Of a stretch of 64,000 nt of DNA, positions 25,522 to 35,132 are shown in pieces. The DNA comes from Spiribacter curvatus. GTDB lineage: Bacteria; Pseudomonadota; Gammaproteobacteria; Nitrococcales; Nitrococcaceae. The notes below the pieces were generated by a model. That model was not told the origin of the DNA. It saw only the letters and a list, made by a program, of their open reading frames with translations, and made no database searches. Position numbers and translations under genes: made by a program. The stretch spans positions 372,001-436,000 of the forward strand of contig NC_022664.1 in the NCBI RefSeq assembly GCF_000485905.1, read 5' to 3'. Position 1 is the first letter of the stretch; each line of letters begins with the position of its first letter.

Positions 25522-26538
25522 TCAGTCGGACTGAACCGCCTCGAGGTCGGCCTTGAACTGCTCGAGCAGCGCTTCGCCATCCTCACCGGTCATCTCGAGA
25601 TACGCCTGCTCGACCTGCGGCGCCTGGGCCTTGAAGGCCTCGAGCTGCTCGTCGGTCAGGCGCGTCACGGTGACCTCGTCGGAGTCCTCGCGGATCTTTT
25701 CCAGCGACTCATCGGCCAGACCCTGGATGTGCTCCATGGTGTGATCATAGGCCACATCGGCGGCCTCACGCACCACCTCCTGATCGCTGTCGGACAGCCC
25801 ATTGAAGAAGTCCTGGTTTGCCATCGAGGCGGTGACGAACCAGCCATGACCGGTGAACGTCAGGTTGGGCGAGACCTCGTAGAGACCGCCGGACTCGATC
25901 CAGAAGATCGGGTTTTCCTGGCCGTCGATGACGCCGGTCTGCAGACCGCCGTAGACCTCACCCCAGGGGAGCGGGGTCGGGCTGGCGCCGAATGCGTCAT
26001 AGGTCTCGGAGAGCAGCGGGTTGGTCATGACCCGGATCTTCTTGTTGTTCAGATCCTCCGGGCTCGTGATCGGCTCATCGGCCGTCACCACCATTTCGCC
26101 CTCTGGGTACATATTGAGCAGCTCCAGGTCATGCTCGGCGTAGAGCTCGGGGAACATCTCGTTGATGGCCTTGCTCTCGTCGAAGAACTCAAGAACCGTC
26201 TGCTCGTCGGTGGGCAGGAGGTAGGGAACAAAGAAGATCTGCGCCGGGGGCAGCCACGCGCCACTGAAGCCCGGCGACTGGTTGACGAATTCGAGGATCC
26301 CGGACTGGGCCTGTTCCATGATGTCGTCGGACTCGCCCAGCTCACCAAAGCGGTAGATCTCAAGGGTATGCTCAGAGTTGGCCTCGATATACTCCTTGAA
26401 GGCCACTGCATAGACGTCCTGCACGTCCCCTTCGAACTCCTCATGGGCATAACGCCACGTTTCAGCGAAGGCAGCTGTGGATAGACCAAAGGCGAGGGCA
26501 CCGACCGCGGTGCGGGTAAAGAGTGCGGATGACTTCAT
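25522..26538 (-). CDS. teaA: Ectoine-binding TRAP periplasmic protein
   Basis: Encodes 338 residues. MKSSALFTRTAVGALAFGLS begins a signal peptide cleaved near AFA-E. The mature protein follows H. elongata TeaA closely from memory, including WRYAHEEFEGDVQDV, YRFGELGESDDIMEQ, FVNQSPGFSG, EGEMVVTADEPITSPED, GQENPIFWIESGGLYEVSPN and TVTRLTDEQLEAF. TeaA delivers ectoine and hydroxyectoine to TeaBC. Compatible-solute recovery fits a halophile. The signal-peptide match fixes the start at 26538, and the 172-bp gap upstream should hold the promoter. Confidence 0.93.
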   Translation of the reverse strand: MKSSALFTRTAVGALAFGLSTAAFAETWRYAHEEFEGDVQDVYAVAFKEYIEANSEHTLEIYRFGELGESDDIMEQAQSGILEFVNQSPGFSGAWLPPAQIFFVPYLLPTDEQTVLEFFDESKAINEMFPELYAEHDLELLNMYPEGEMVVTADEPITSPEDLNNKKIRVMTNPLLSETYDAFGASPTPLPWGEVYGGLQTGVIDGQENPIFWIESGGLYEVSPNLTFTGHGWFVTASMANQDFFNGLSDSDQEVVREAADVAYDHTMEHIQGLADESLEKIREDSDEVTVTRLTDEQLEAFKAQAPQVEQAYLEMTGEDGEALLEQFKADLEAVQSD

Positions 26539-26710
26539 TAACGAGTCTCCCTTTTGCTGTTTCGGGTGACGGCAACACGCCGAGCACTTGCCGATTACCA
26601 GCCGTCACGGATGTGACAGACAGGTTAACGCTATCCCGCGCTGTTGATGGCGGTCAAGTCGATGCGATTCGCGCCAAAATGATGCGGAAAATGCACGATA
26701 ATGGCGCGAT

Positions 26711-27445
26711 CTAATCGGAATTCAGCGGCTCGCGGGCGACTCCGGGTAGATCGGAACGGAGCGGGAACTGCCGCCCGCTGAAAGCCCGCGTCTGCATTCT
26801 CACCGTTGCCGTCGTGACGATCGGCAGCCGGCCCGATGCAATCATTACACGCTCACGCGCCCCAAAGGCTTTCGTCCAGCGCGTGGCCATGCGCACGGCC
26901 TGGAGTATGAAAGCGCCGGCGTAGGGTACCTTGAGTTCATAGCCATAGACCGCCTGAACGCGCAGCAGCGTCGCGTCCTGCACGTTGATATGGCTCTGTC
27001 GTCCGGGGCGGGTTGATGCGCGCTCGAGATTGCGGAAGGGAAGGTAGCGGCGTCCGCGATGATCGCGTAGGGCGTGATCGCTGAATGCCTCGCGGGTGGG
27101 GTTGAGGATGTTGAGCTGGAGGTTGATCCGGGCGTCCGGCATTGCGCGGGTCAGAAACGCCGTCTCAAACCCCGTCGCGCTTGCCGTTGATAGATGCATC
27201 GGCACGATCGCCCGGGCAAATGCATTGCGCATGGGGGCTATCTGCGCATGGTTGAGTGCCCCGGCACGGGCCGCCATCAGCGTGGCGTGATCGGTCATCG
27301 CCCGCGCCTGATGGATGAGTGCCCACTGCGTGATCGATAGCCCGAGCACCAGCACAACCGGCAGGGCGATCACCGTCTCCAGCATGATGCTGCCGGTGAT
27401 GCGCCCGCTGCCGCGTGAGGTGGACTGGCCGGCACGTCGGCGCAT
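26711..27445 (-). CDS. TadE/TadG-like pilus-associated protein
   Basis: Encodes 244 residues. After a basic leader comes GSIMLETVIALPVVLVLGLS, the TadE-like N-terminal pattern (Gly, then a hydrophobic helix with conserved Glu at about +5), followed by QWALIHQARAMTDHATLMAARAGAL. This helix is the pseudopilin-type membrane anchor; the rest is basic and soluble and shows no domain I know. TadE proteins normally sit in tad/flp loci, none of which is here. It ends close to the type IV pilin gene and on the same strand (31-bp gap), so co-expression with pilA is possible. Confidence 0.7.
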   Translation of the reverse strand: MRRRAGQSTSRGSGRITGSIMLETVIALPVVLVLGLSITQWALIHQARAMTDHATLMAARAGALNHAQIAPMRNAFARAIVPMHLSTASATGFETAFLTRAMPDARINLQLNILNPTREAFSDHALRDHRGRRYLPFRNLERASTRPGRQSHINVQDATLLRVQAVYGYELKVPYAGAFILQAVRMATRWTKAFGARERVMIASGRLPIVTTATVRMQTRAFSGRQFPLRSDLPGVAREPLNSD

Positions 27446-27476
27446 GCTCAGGGCCGGGTTATGACCGATGGACCGT

Positions 27477-27953
27477 TCAGTTGGTGGCGCTGGTCGTGGA
27501 TCGGCAATTGGCCGGGGCGTATTGAGCGGGGAGGCCGTCAGTATCCGGGATCTCGCAGTTCCAGGCCAGGCTGTTGTTAGAGGTGTCCGGTACGAAGCTG
27601 AGAACGCTAGCTGGTTCGATACCCTTAGTGTCTTTGAAGCTCACGGTTACTGTCCCTAGGGCGAAGCCAGCTCCAGTCTCGGTTCCCACGGAAACGGCGC
27701 TAATGACATCTGTTTCATAATCAGTATTAGGTCCCAGTCCGGCCTCATCATTGTTTGCCGGCAACTCACCATTCGCATAGTAGTAATCGGCCACGCTGGT
27801 CTTGGCGGCGCCGGCGGCGGTGATGGCCTCGGTGACCTTGGCCCGCACCGTGTAGTCCGAGTACGCCGGTACGGCCACCGCCGCCAGAATGCCAATGATC
27901 GCGACGACGATCATCAGCTCGATCAGGGTGAACCCCTTCTGTCGCATTCTCAT
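27477..27953 (-). CDS. pilA: Type IV major pilin-like protein
   Basis: Encodes 158 residues. [20 protein letters not shown] is a type IVa prepilin leader: PilD cleavage is expected between G7 and F8, with Glu at +5. The helix continues [20 protein letters not shown]. The globular part has two Cys (NCE and NCR) that can form the C-terminal disulfide loop of type IVa pilins. Acidic overall. The leader 27954-28160 contains an inverted repeat (27982-27987 with 27996-28001). No sigma-54 -24/-12 promoter is visible, unlike many pilA genes. Other pil genes are outside the window. Confidence 0.92.
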   Translation of the reverse strand: MRMRQKGFTLIELMIVVAIIGILAAVAVPAYSDYTVRAKVTEAITAAGAAKTSVADYYYANGELPANNDEAGLGPNTDYETDVISAVSVGTETGAGFALGTVTVSFKDTKGIEPASVLSFVPDTSNNSLAWNCEIPDTDGLPAQYAPANCRSTTSATN

Positions 27954-28167
27954 GGAAAACCTCCGTTGTCATGCTCAGGCCGGACCGCGGCCTGCCGGTC
28001 CATTCAGCCCCAGGCGCCGCTGCCGATCTGCGGGCAGGGTCACACAACCCACCCGCCGCGCGGGTGGACCGGACAAGCGGCGGTTACCACCGGGTCGCTG
28101 ATCTTTTGAATCGGTCCGATGAATCGTGGAGAATGACGGCACTTTTAATGGAGGAGGCGGAGCGCCC

Positions 28168-29337
28168 ATGAACCTTCACGAGTTTCAGGCGAAGCATATC
28201 TTCAGCCAGTTCGGTATTCCCATCCCCAGGGGCTTCGTGGCCCGCTCCGCGGCCGAGGCCCGCTCCGCTGCGCAGGAGCTGGGCGGTTCGGTGCAGGTGG
28301 TCAAGGCGCAGGTCCACGCCGGTGGCCGGGGCAAGGCCGGTGGCGTCAAGCTCGCCAAGAGCCTTGACGAGGTCGGCGAGTACACCGAGGGCATGCTCGG
28401 CACCCGTCTGGTGACTCACCAGACCGACGAGCACGGCATGCCGATCAACGCCGTGATGATCGAGGAGGGCCTCGACATCGCCCGCGAGATCTATCTCGGC
28501 GCGCTGGTCGACCGCGCCAGCAAGCGGGTCGTATTCATGGGCTCCGCCGCGGGCGGCATGGACATCGAAGAGGTGGCCGCTACCGAGCCCGAAAAGATCG
28601 TGACCGTGCGAGTCAATCCGGTGGCCGGGCTGCAGCCCTATCAGTGCCGGCAGATGGGCTTCGCGCTGGGGCTCACGCCTGTGCAGATCAAGCAGCTCAC
28701 CCAGATCATGAAAGGCCTCTACCGCTGCTTTGAAGAGCGCGACCTGAGCCTCATCGAGATCAATCCGCTGATCGTGACCGCTGACGACACGCTGCTTGCG
28801 CTGGATGCCAAGATCAATGTCGATGACAACGCCATCGAGGTGAACCGCCAGGCCGAGATCGCCGATATGCGGGACCTGAGCCAGGAGGACGAGACTGAGG
28901 TGCAGGCCGCCGAACACGGCCTCAACTACATCACCCTCGACGGCAACATTGGCTGCATGGTCAACGGTGCGGGCCTGGCGATGGCCACCATGGACGTGAT
29001 CAAGCTGCATGGCGGCGAGCCCGCCAACTTCCTTGATGTCGGTGGCGGGACCAACAAAGAGCGCGTCACCGAGGCGTTCAAGATCATCTCCGCCAGTCCT
29101 GACGTCCAGGGCATTCTGGTCAATATCTTCGGCGGTATCGTGCGCTGCGACATGATCGCCGAGGGCGTCATCGCCGCCGTCAAGGAAGTGGGCGTTAATG
29201 TGCCGGTGGTGGTGCGCCTCGAGGGCACCAATGTCGAGCAGGGCAAGCAGCTCCTGGCCGAGAGCGGGCTCGACATCATCCCCGCGGACGACCTGACCGA
29301 TGGCGCAGACAAAGTGGTCGGCGCGGTCAGCGCCTGA
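28168..29337 (+). CDS. sucC: Succinyl-CoA ligase, beta subunit
   Basis: Encodes 389 residues. The N-terminal [20 protein letters not shown] and ATP-grasp segments [29 protein letters not shown] and the FLDVGGGTN and IFGGIVRCD motifs identify SucC. With SucD it makes ATP (or GTP) from succinyl-CoA in the TCA cycle. Length is standard (388 in E. coli). The start at 28168 is set by the family N-terminus and GGAGG around 28150-28155. The gene is transcribed divergently from pilA. Confidence 0.97.
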   Translation: MNLHEFQAKHIFSQFGIPIPRGFVARSAAEARSAAQELGGSVQVVKAQVHAGGRGKAGGVKLAKSLDEVGEYTEGMLGTRLVTHQTDEHGMPINAVMIEEGLDIAREIYLGALVDRASKRVVFMGSAAGGMDIEEVAATEPEKIVTVRVNPVAGLQPYQCRQMGFALGLTPVQIKQLTQIMKGLYRCFEERDLSLIEINPLIVTADDTLLALDAKINVDDNAIEVNRQAEIADMRDLSQEDETEVQAAEHGLNYITLDGNIGCMVNGAGLAMATMDVIKLHGGEPANFLDVGGGTNKERVTEAFKIISASPDVQGILVNIFGGIVRCDMIAEGVIAAVKEVGVNVPVVVRLEGTNVEQGKQLLAESGLDIIPADDLTDGADKVVGAVSA

Positions 29338-29370
29338 TCCCGTAACCCGGACAGCAGACGAGGAATTCAC

Positions 29371-30243
29371 ATGAGTATTCTGGTGGACAAACACACCAAG
29401 GTCATTGTCCAGGGCTTCACCGGGAAGCAGGGCACCTTCCACGCCGAGCAGTGCATCGCCTACGGCACCAACATCGTTGGCGGTACCACGCCGGGTCGCG
29501 GGGGCGAGACGCACCTCGACCGGCCGGTGTTCAATACGGTGCGTGACGCCGTGGATGGGACCGGTGCCGATGCCTCGATGATCTATGTGCCGGCGGCCTT
29601 CGCCGCGGATGCGATTCTCGAGGCCGCCGAGGCGGGGATCAAGGTCATCGCCTGCATCACCGAAGGCATCCCGGTGCTGGACATGCTCAAGGTCAAGGCG
29701 GCGCTGGACTTCTATGACGCGACGCTGATCGGCCCCAACTGCCCCGGCATCATTACGCCGGATCAGTGCAAGATCGGCATCATGCCGGGTCACATCCACA
29801 TGCCCGGGTCGATCGGCATCGTCTCCCGCTCGGGGACGCTCACCTATGAGGCGGTCAAGCAGACAACGGATATCGGCATGGGGCAGAGCACCTGTGTCGG
29901 CATCGGCGGCGACCCGATCCAGGGCATGAGCTTTATCGACGTGATCTCGCGCTTCGAGGCCGACCGTCATACCAAGGGCATTGTCATGGTGGGCGAGATC
30001 GGCGGTACCGCCGAGGAAGAGGCCGCGGAGTATATCCAGGATCATGCCCGCAAGCCCGTGGTGGCCTACATCGCCGGTGTCACAGCACCGCCCGGCAAGC
30101 GCATGGGGCATGCGGGCGCGATCATCAGCGGCGGGAAAGGCACTGCGGCTGACAAGTTCGGCGCGCTTGAGCGTGCTGGCGTGGCCACTGTGCGCTCGCC
30201 TGCTGAGATCGGTCAGCGCGTCAGCGACGCATTCACTGGCTGA
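29371..30243 (+). CDS. sucD: Succinyl-CoA ligase, alpha subunit
   Basis: Encodes 290 residues with [20 protein letters not shown], the CoA-binding [29 protein letters not shown], and the phosphorylated His in [16 protein letters not shown]. Directly follows sucC (33-bp gap), as in most Proteobacteria, but without the sucAB genes. GAGGAATT upstream of the ATG is a fair ribosome binding site. Confidence 0.97.
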   Translation: MSILVDKHTKVIVQGFTGKQGTFHAEQCIAYGTNIVGGTTPGRGGETHLDRPVFNTVRDAVDGTGADASMIYVPAAFAADAILEAAEAGIKVIACITEGIPVLDMLKVKAALDFYDATLIGPNCPGIITPDQCKIGIMPGHIHMPGSIGIVSRSGTLTYEAVKQTTDIGMGQSTCVGIGGDPIQGMSFIDVISRFEADRHTKGIVMVGEIGGTAEEEAAEYIQDHARKPVVAYIAGVTAPPGKRMGHAGAIISGGKGTAADKFGALERAGVATVRSPAEIGQRVSDAFTG

Positions 30244-30262
30244 TCGAGGGGCACCCCGGCGG

Positions 30263-31897
30263 ATGAATGAGCGCCTTCGATTTGCCATGGCCCAGCTCAA
30301 CCTGCTCGTCGGGGATGTGGCGGGGAACACCGATGCGGTGATCGAGGCCGCGCACGAGGCGCGGGACCAATTGGGCGCGCGGCTGGTGTGTTTCCCGGAG
30401 CTCACGCTCACCGGGTATCCGCCGGATGATCTGTTGCTGCGGCCGGACTTCATCGCCGCCGTGGATCAGGGGCTTGAGCGGATCGCTACCGCGACCCGCG
30501 GCATAACGGTCATCGTTGGTGCCCCGCAGCTGGTCGAGGGCCAGCTCTACAACGCCGCCTGCGTCATTCGCGACGGAGCGGTGGTGGGCCACTACGCCAA
30601 GCAGGAACTGCCCACCTACGGGGTGTTCGACGATCTGCGCTACTTCACGCCGGGTCGGTCATCCTGTGTGGTCGATGTCGATGGCTGCCGGGTGGGCGTG
30701 ACGATCTGTGAGGACGCGTGGCATCGCGGCCCGGTCGATCAGGCGGCGGAGGCCGGCGCTGACGTGGTCGTGAACCTGAACGCGTCGCCCTTCGATCACT
30801 ACAAGAGTGCCGCCCGGGAGTCCGTGCTGCGTGACCGCGTCGCCGAGACCGGACTGCCCATCCTCTACTGCAATATGGCCGGCGGCCAGGATGAGGTGGT
30901 CTACGATGGTGGCTCCTGCGCCTTTGATGGCGAGGGCGACTTAATGGTGCGCGCCCCGCATTTCGACACCGGTCTGCACGCAGTGGATGTGGAGCGCATT
31001 CACGGGCGCTGGACGCCGCTGGAAGGCGGGATCGAGCCCTCGCTCTCCCCCGAGGCGGTGGTCTATGAGGCGCTGGTCTGGGGGGTCCGTGATTATGTCG
31101 AGAAGAACGGCTTCCCGAGCGTAGTGATCGGTCTGTCCGGCGGGATCGACTCGGCGCTGGTCACCTGCATCGCCGCCGATGCCCTGGGTCCAGAGCGGGT
31201 GCATTGCCTGATGATGCCGACTCGTTATACCGCCGGTATGAGCCAGACCGATGCCGCCACGCTCGCGGATACGCTGGGCGTGCGCTATGACACGGTGGCG
31301 ATCGAGTCGGTGTTCGATGGTTTCCGCGAGATCCTCCAGCCGGTGCTCGGTGACCGACCGGCGGATGTCACCGAGGAGAATCTCCAGTCACGGATCCGCG
31401 GGACGCTGCTGATGGCGGTTTCCAATAAGCTTGGTGGTCTGGTGCTCGCGCCCGGCAACAAGAGCGAGATGGCGGTCGGCTACTCCACGCTCTACGGCGA
31501 CATGGTGGGCGGATTCTCGCCACTCAAGGATATCTTCAAGACCGAGGCCTACCGTCTGGCGGCCTACCGGAATGCCCTGGCACCCGTCATCCCGGAGCGT
31601 ATCCTTACCCGTGCACCCAGTGCCGAATTGGCGCCGGATCAAAAGGATACCGATAGCCTGCCCGACTATGCCGAGCTCGATAGCATTCTCGCCGCGTATG
31701 TAGAGGATGACGCCGGAATCGATCTCCTCGTCGAGCAGGGGCATGACCGGGAAACGGTGCTCAAGGTCGTCAAGCTACTCCATCGCAATGAGTACAAACG
31801 CCGTCAGGCGGCTCCCGGCGTCAAGGTCACCACCAAGGCATTCGGCCGTGATCGGCGCTATCCCATCACCTCCGGATTTGGTCGTCAGTCGCACTGA
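30263..31897 (+). CDS. nadE: Glutamine-dependent NAD+ synthetase
   Basis: Encodes 544 residues. The N-terminal half is a nitrilase-fold glutaminase with Glu in CFPELTLTGYPPDDLL, Lys in YAKQELPTYGVFD and Cys in ICEDAWHRG. The C-terminal half is the ATP-pyrophosphatase NAD synthetase domain: VIGLSGGIDSALVT (PP-loop), LGVRYDTVAIE, NKSEMAVGYSTLYGDMVGGF and LTRAPSAELAPDQKDTDSLP. It amidates nicotinic acid adenine dinucleotide with glutamine as N donor. The ATG at 30263 begins the recognisable homology (ERLRFAMAQLNLLVGD). It may be co-transcribed with sucCD (20-bp gap). Confidence 0.96.
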   Translation: MNERLRFAMAQLNLLVGDVAGNTDAVIEAAHEARDQLGARLVCFPELTLTGYPPDDLLLRPDFIAAVDQGLERIATATRGITVIVGAPQLVEGQLYNAACVIRDGAVVGHYAKQELPTYGVFDDLRYFTPGRSSCVVDVDGCRVGVTICEDAWHRGPVDQAAEAGADVVVNLNASPFDHYKSAARESVLRDRVAETGLPILYCNMAGGQDEVVYDGGSCAFDGEGDLMVRAPHFDTGLHAVDVERIHGRWTPLEGGIEPSLSPEAVVYEALVWGVRDYVEKNGFPSVVIGLSGGIDSALVTCIAADALGPERVHCLMMPTRYTAGMSQTDAATLADTLGVRYDTVAIESVFDGFREILQPVLGDRPADVTEENLQSRIRGTLLMAVSNKLGGLVLAPGNKSEMAVGYSTLYGDMVGGFSPLKDIFKTEAYRLAAYRNALAPVIPERILTRAPSAELAPDQKDTDSLPDYAELDSILAAYVEDDAGIDLLVEQGHDRETVLKVVKLLHRNEYKRRQAAPGVKVTTKAFGRDRRYPITSGFGRQSH

Positions 31898-31933
31898 CTG
31901 ATCGCCTGATACACTCACGCCTCCATGGACTAG

Positions 31934-32284
<351 letters not shown>

Positions 32285-32306
32285 TCGCCAGCGCCCCCGA
32301 CGGCGG

Positions 32307-33170
32307 CTAGAGACCGCCACCCGTTGGGGATCCCAGACCGCCTGAGCCGCCGGAGGGCCCTTCGGATGTCGGCGCGGGTGGCACTTCCGTCGTTTCTTCC
32401 TCGTAGAGTGCGGGTGTCTCGGGCACGTCGCGGTCATCTGCCGTGGGCTGGCGGTTGCGGGCGGCCATCACGCCCTCGGCGAGGTCGTTGAGCTCAAGCG
32501 CCTGGTAGGCCTCGATCAGCAGGTCCATGGCCGGCTCTACTGACGGTGTGTCTTCAAAGGCCTCGATGACCGTGATGGCCCGTCGCGCGGCCGCCACCCA
32601 TGCCTGCCGATCGGCGTAGAAGCGGGCAACACTCAGCTGAAAACGTCCGCCTGATTCATACAGGTCATCGAGGCGCCGCCGTGCCATGTCCGTATAATCA
32701 CTGTCCGGGAAGTCCTCGACCAGTGTCGTATAGGCATCGAAGGCCTGCCGGCGCGGCACCGGGTCGCGCAGCGTCGCGTCGACACCCACCCAGTCTTTCA
32801 CCGGACCGCGGTTTTTCTCCTCCAGCGCCAGGCCCTGCATATACCAGCTGTAGGGAACGGCGTCGTGGCGGGGGTTGATGCGTCGGAAGCGCTCCGCGGC
32901 GGCTACCGTGGAGGCCACTTCGCCGGCCTGATAGTAGGCATGGATGATGTCGAGCTGCGCCTGTGTGGCATAGAGTCCGAACGGGTACTGGGCCTGCAGT
33001 GACTCCAGTTCGGAGATGGCCGTCTGCCAGTCATTCCGATCGGCCGCTCGATCGGCTGCTTCGTAGAGCGATGCCGCCTCGGCATTATCGAGACGGTTGG
33101 CGTTATCCTTGTTGCTGGCACAGCCCGCAAGCAGGGTGATTGTCAGTAGAATCAGGATGAGACGCGTCAT
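32307..33170 (-). CDS. bamD: Outer-membrane assembly lipoprotein BamD
   Basis: Encodes 287 residues. The lipobox LLAGC (Cys at about residue 16) ends a signal peptide. Five TPR-like repeats follow, including [24 protein letters not shown]-type helices and [17 protein letters not shown] and [17 protein letters not shown], which match BamD. It joins BamA at the outer membrane for barrel insertion. The Pro/Gly/Thr-rich tail of about 40 residues ([11 protein letters not shown]...) is longer than in E. coli BamD. Divergent from rluD, the conserved bamD/rluD neighbourhood of Gammaproteobacteria. Confidence 0.95.
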   Translation of the reverse strand: MTRLILILLTITLLAGCASNKDNANRLDNAEAASLYEAADRAADRNDWQTAISELESLQAQYPFGLYATQAQLDIIHAYYQAGEVASTVAAAERFRRINPRHDAVPYSWYMQGLALEEKNRGPVKDWVGVDATLRDPVPRRQAFDAYTTLVEDFPDSDYTDMARRRLDDLYESGGRFQLSVARFYADRQAWVAAARRAITVIEAFEDTPSVEPAMDLLIEAYQALELNDLAEGVMAARNRQPTADDRDVPETPALYEEETTEVPPAPTSEGPSGGSGGLGSPTGGGL

Positions 33171-33251
33171 GGCAGCTGGTTTCCAATGCGAGCGGCAATG
33201 CTGCGCAGTCTAGACAAAACCGAGGGCTTCGCCCAGCAGGATGAGGTATCC

Positions 33252-34271
33252 GTGACCGAACCAACAATCAATGAACGGGCATGGATCCCCGATGAGGCCG
33301 CCGGTCGTCGGCTCGACGCGGTGCTGGCCGAGTGTTTCCCCGCGTTCTCGCGATCACGCCTGCAGCGCTGGCTCAAATCCGGTGAGCTCACCGTGGACGG
33401 TGCCTCGCCGCGGGCGCGGATGACCGTACAGGGCGGCGAGGAGGTGGCCATCCAGGCGCACCTGCCAGATGATGGTCCGGTGGCGGCCGAGCCGATCCCG
33501 CTCGATATTGTCTTCGAGGATGCGTCGCTGTTGGTGATCAATAAGCCGGCCGGGCGCGTCGTTCATCCCGGCGCCGGCAATGCGCATGGCACCCTGCAGA
33601 ACGCCCTGCTGCATCATGACCCGCAGCTGCATGCGATCCCCCGCGCTGGCATCGTCCACCGCCTCGATCGCGATACCACCGGTCTGATGGTGGTGGCGAA
33701 AACGCTCGAGGCCCATGCTCACCTGGTCGAGCAGCTCCAGGCCCGGACGATGGGACGTGCCTATCTGGCGCTCACACTGGGGACGTTCACCGCCGGCGGC
33801 CGGGTCGATGCACCCATCGGTCGTCACCCCAGGGATCGTCTGCGCATGGCGGTGCGGGAAGTCTCCGGTAAACCGGCCGTCACGCACTATCGGATCGAAG
33901 AGCGCTTTGCCGCGCATACACTTTTGCGATGCCGGCTGGAGAGTGGTCGGACGCATCAGATCCGCGTGCACATGGCCTCGATCCGGCATCCGATCGTGGG
34001 GGATCCGCTCTATGGCGGCCGACTGCAGCTGCCTTCGGGCGCCGAGCAACTGCGGGTCGGGTCATCGCTGTCTATCGCCGATGTGCTGCGGGGCTTCCAC
34101 CGCCAGGCCCTGCATGCGGAAACCCTCAGTCTGGCTCATCCGGTCACCGGCGAGACACTGACCTGGTCAACGCCACTGCCGGCGGATTACGAGCAGCTGC
34201 TGGCTGCTCTGCGCACTCATCGCGAGGCCATTGCCGCCGACGAGGCGGGCGATGGGCGATGGCGGCCATGA
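33252..34271 (+). CDS. rluD: 23S rRNA pseudouridine synthase D
   Basis: Encodes 339 residues. An S4 domain ([18 protein letters not shown]) is followed by the RluA-family catalytic motif [16 protein letters not shown] with its Asp, RAYLALTLG and [13 protein letters not shown]. RluD modifies helix 69 of 23S rRNA (1911, 1915, 1917 in E. coli numbering). The GTG at 33252 is preferred (GAGG five bases upstream); an ATG at 33186 would overlap the control region of bamD. The stop overlaps the pgeF start by four bases. Confidence 0.93.
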   Translation: MTEPTINERAWIPDEAAGRRLDAVLAECFPAFSRSRLQRWLKSGELTVDGASPRARMTVQGGEEVAIQAHLPDDGPVAAEPIPLDIVFEDASLLVINKPAGRVVHPGAGNAHGTLQNALLHHDPQLHAIPRAGIVHRLDRDTTGLMVVAKTLEAHAHLVEQLQARTMGRAYLALTLGTFTAGGRVDAPIGRHPRDRLRMAVREVSGKPAVTHYRIEERFAAHTLLRCRLESGRTHQIRVHMASIRHPIVGDPLYGGRLQLPSGAEQLRVGSSLSIADVLRGFHRQALHAETLSLAHPVTGETLTWSTPLPADYEQLLAALRTHREAIAADEAGDGRWRP

Positions 34272-35029
34272 GCGATCCAGTAACCGCGATCGAGCTGGTG
34301 CGTCCGGATTGGACGCTCCCGGTGAAGGCGGGATTCACCCGCCGCTATGGGGGGGTCAGTCAGCCGCCCTACGATCGTCTTAATCTGGCCCTGCACGTTG
34401 GCGACGATCCAATGGCTGTGCACGAGAATCGGCGCCGACTGATCGAGCATGAACATTTGCCGGAACCGCCCCGCTGGCTCTCCCAGGTCCATGGTCGCCG
34501 CGTCGTCCATGCCAGTGACGTTGAGCGCGATCGCACCGAGGCCGATGCGGTGTGGACGGATCAGCCGGGCCAGGTCTGTGCCGTGCTGATCGCAGACTGT
34601 ATCCCCATCCTGCTGGCATCAGACGATGGCGACTGTGTGGCCGCCGTGCATGCCGGCTGGCGCGGGCTGGTGGCCGGCGTGATCCAGCAGACGGTGGCAG
34701 CGATGCCTGTCACCGCCTCGCGGATCAGCGCCTGTATCGGCCCTTGTATCGGGCCCGATGCCTATGAGGTGGGTGCCGAGGTGGTCGAGCGGATGATGAC
34801 CGCGGGCGTTGAGCCGCAGCTCGCCGACGGGCCCCCCAGCTGCATGCGCCCGCCCTTCCACCTCGACCTGAGTGCGACTGCACGTTGCGTTCTCGATCAA
34901 TCCGGCGTCGCCCGGGTCCATGTCATCGATGCAGCTGTCCGGGGCGGCTCGAACGGCTTCTACTCCCACCGTGGAGAAGGGACGACCGGTCGCATGGCGG
35001 GGCTGATCGCGCCGCCATCCAGGCCCTGA
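34268..35029 (+). CDS. pgeF: Purine nucleoside phosphorylase/laccase-domain protein (YfiH family)
   Basis: Encodes 253 residues. The family motifs are [47 protein letters not shown], the metal/active-site [25 protein letters not shown], and the C-terminal [15 protein letters not shown]. Such proteins were long called polyphenol oxidases; members now have purine-nucleoside phosphorylase or cell-wall editing roles. An ATG nine bases upstream (34259) is an alternative start. The bamD-rluD-pgeF-clpB order is the same as in E. coli. Confidence 0.92.
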   Translation: MSDPVTAIELVRPDWTLPVKAGFTRRYGGVSQPPYDRLNLALHVGDDPMAVHENRRRLIEHEHLPEPPRWLSQVHGRRVVHASDVERDRTEADAVWTDQPGQVCAVLIADCIPILLASDDGDCVAAVHAGWRGLVAGVIQQTVAAMPVTASRISACIGPCIGPDAYEVGAEVVERMMTAGVEPQLADGPPSCMRPPFHLDLSATARCVLDQSGVARVHVIDAAVRGGSNGFYSHRGEGTTGRMAGLIAPPSRP

Positions 35030-35060
35030 TTCCGAGCGCCGATCCAATCACCGGCACTGG

Positions 35061-35089
35061 CTTGTAAACCGTCCGCCTGTCCCCAATAT
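35061..35089 (+). promoter_or_regulatory. Sigma-32 (RpoH) promoter of clpB
   Basis: CTTGTAA at 35061-35067, a 13-base spacer and CCCCAATAT at 35081-35089 match the RpoH consensus (CTTGAAA, 11-15 bases, CCCCATNT) with one change in the -35. It lies 44 bp before the clpB ATG, which is preceded by AAGGAG. Heat-shock control of clpB is expected. Confidence 0.85.
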
Positions 35090-35132
35090 CTTTCGGTAAC
35101 AGAATCGAACGGTTATTGAAGGAGTCTGTGAC

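Noticed and set aside
27954-28160. Sigma-54 promoter for pilA
   Set aside because: No GG-N10-GC arrangement of the -24/-12 type found upstream of the pilin on the minus strand.
28084-30453. A 789-codon minus-strand open frame opposite sucC-sucD
   Set aside because: It mirrors highly conserved sucCD coding sequence; composition (His/Asp/Leu-rich) is typical of antisense frames, with no domain.
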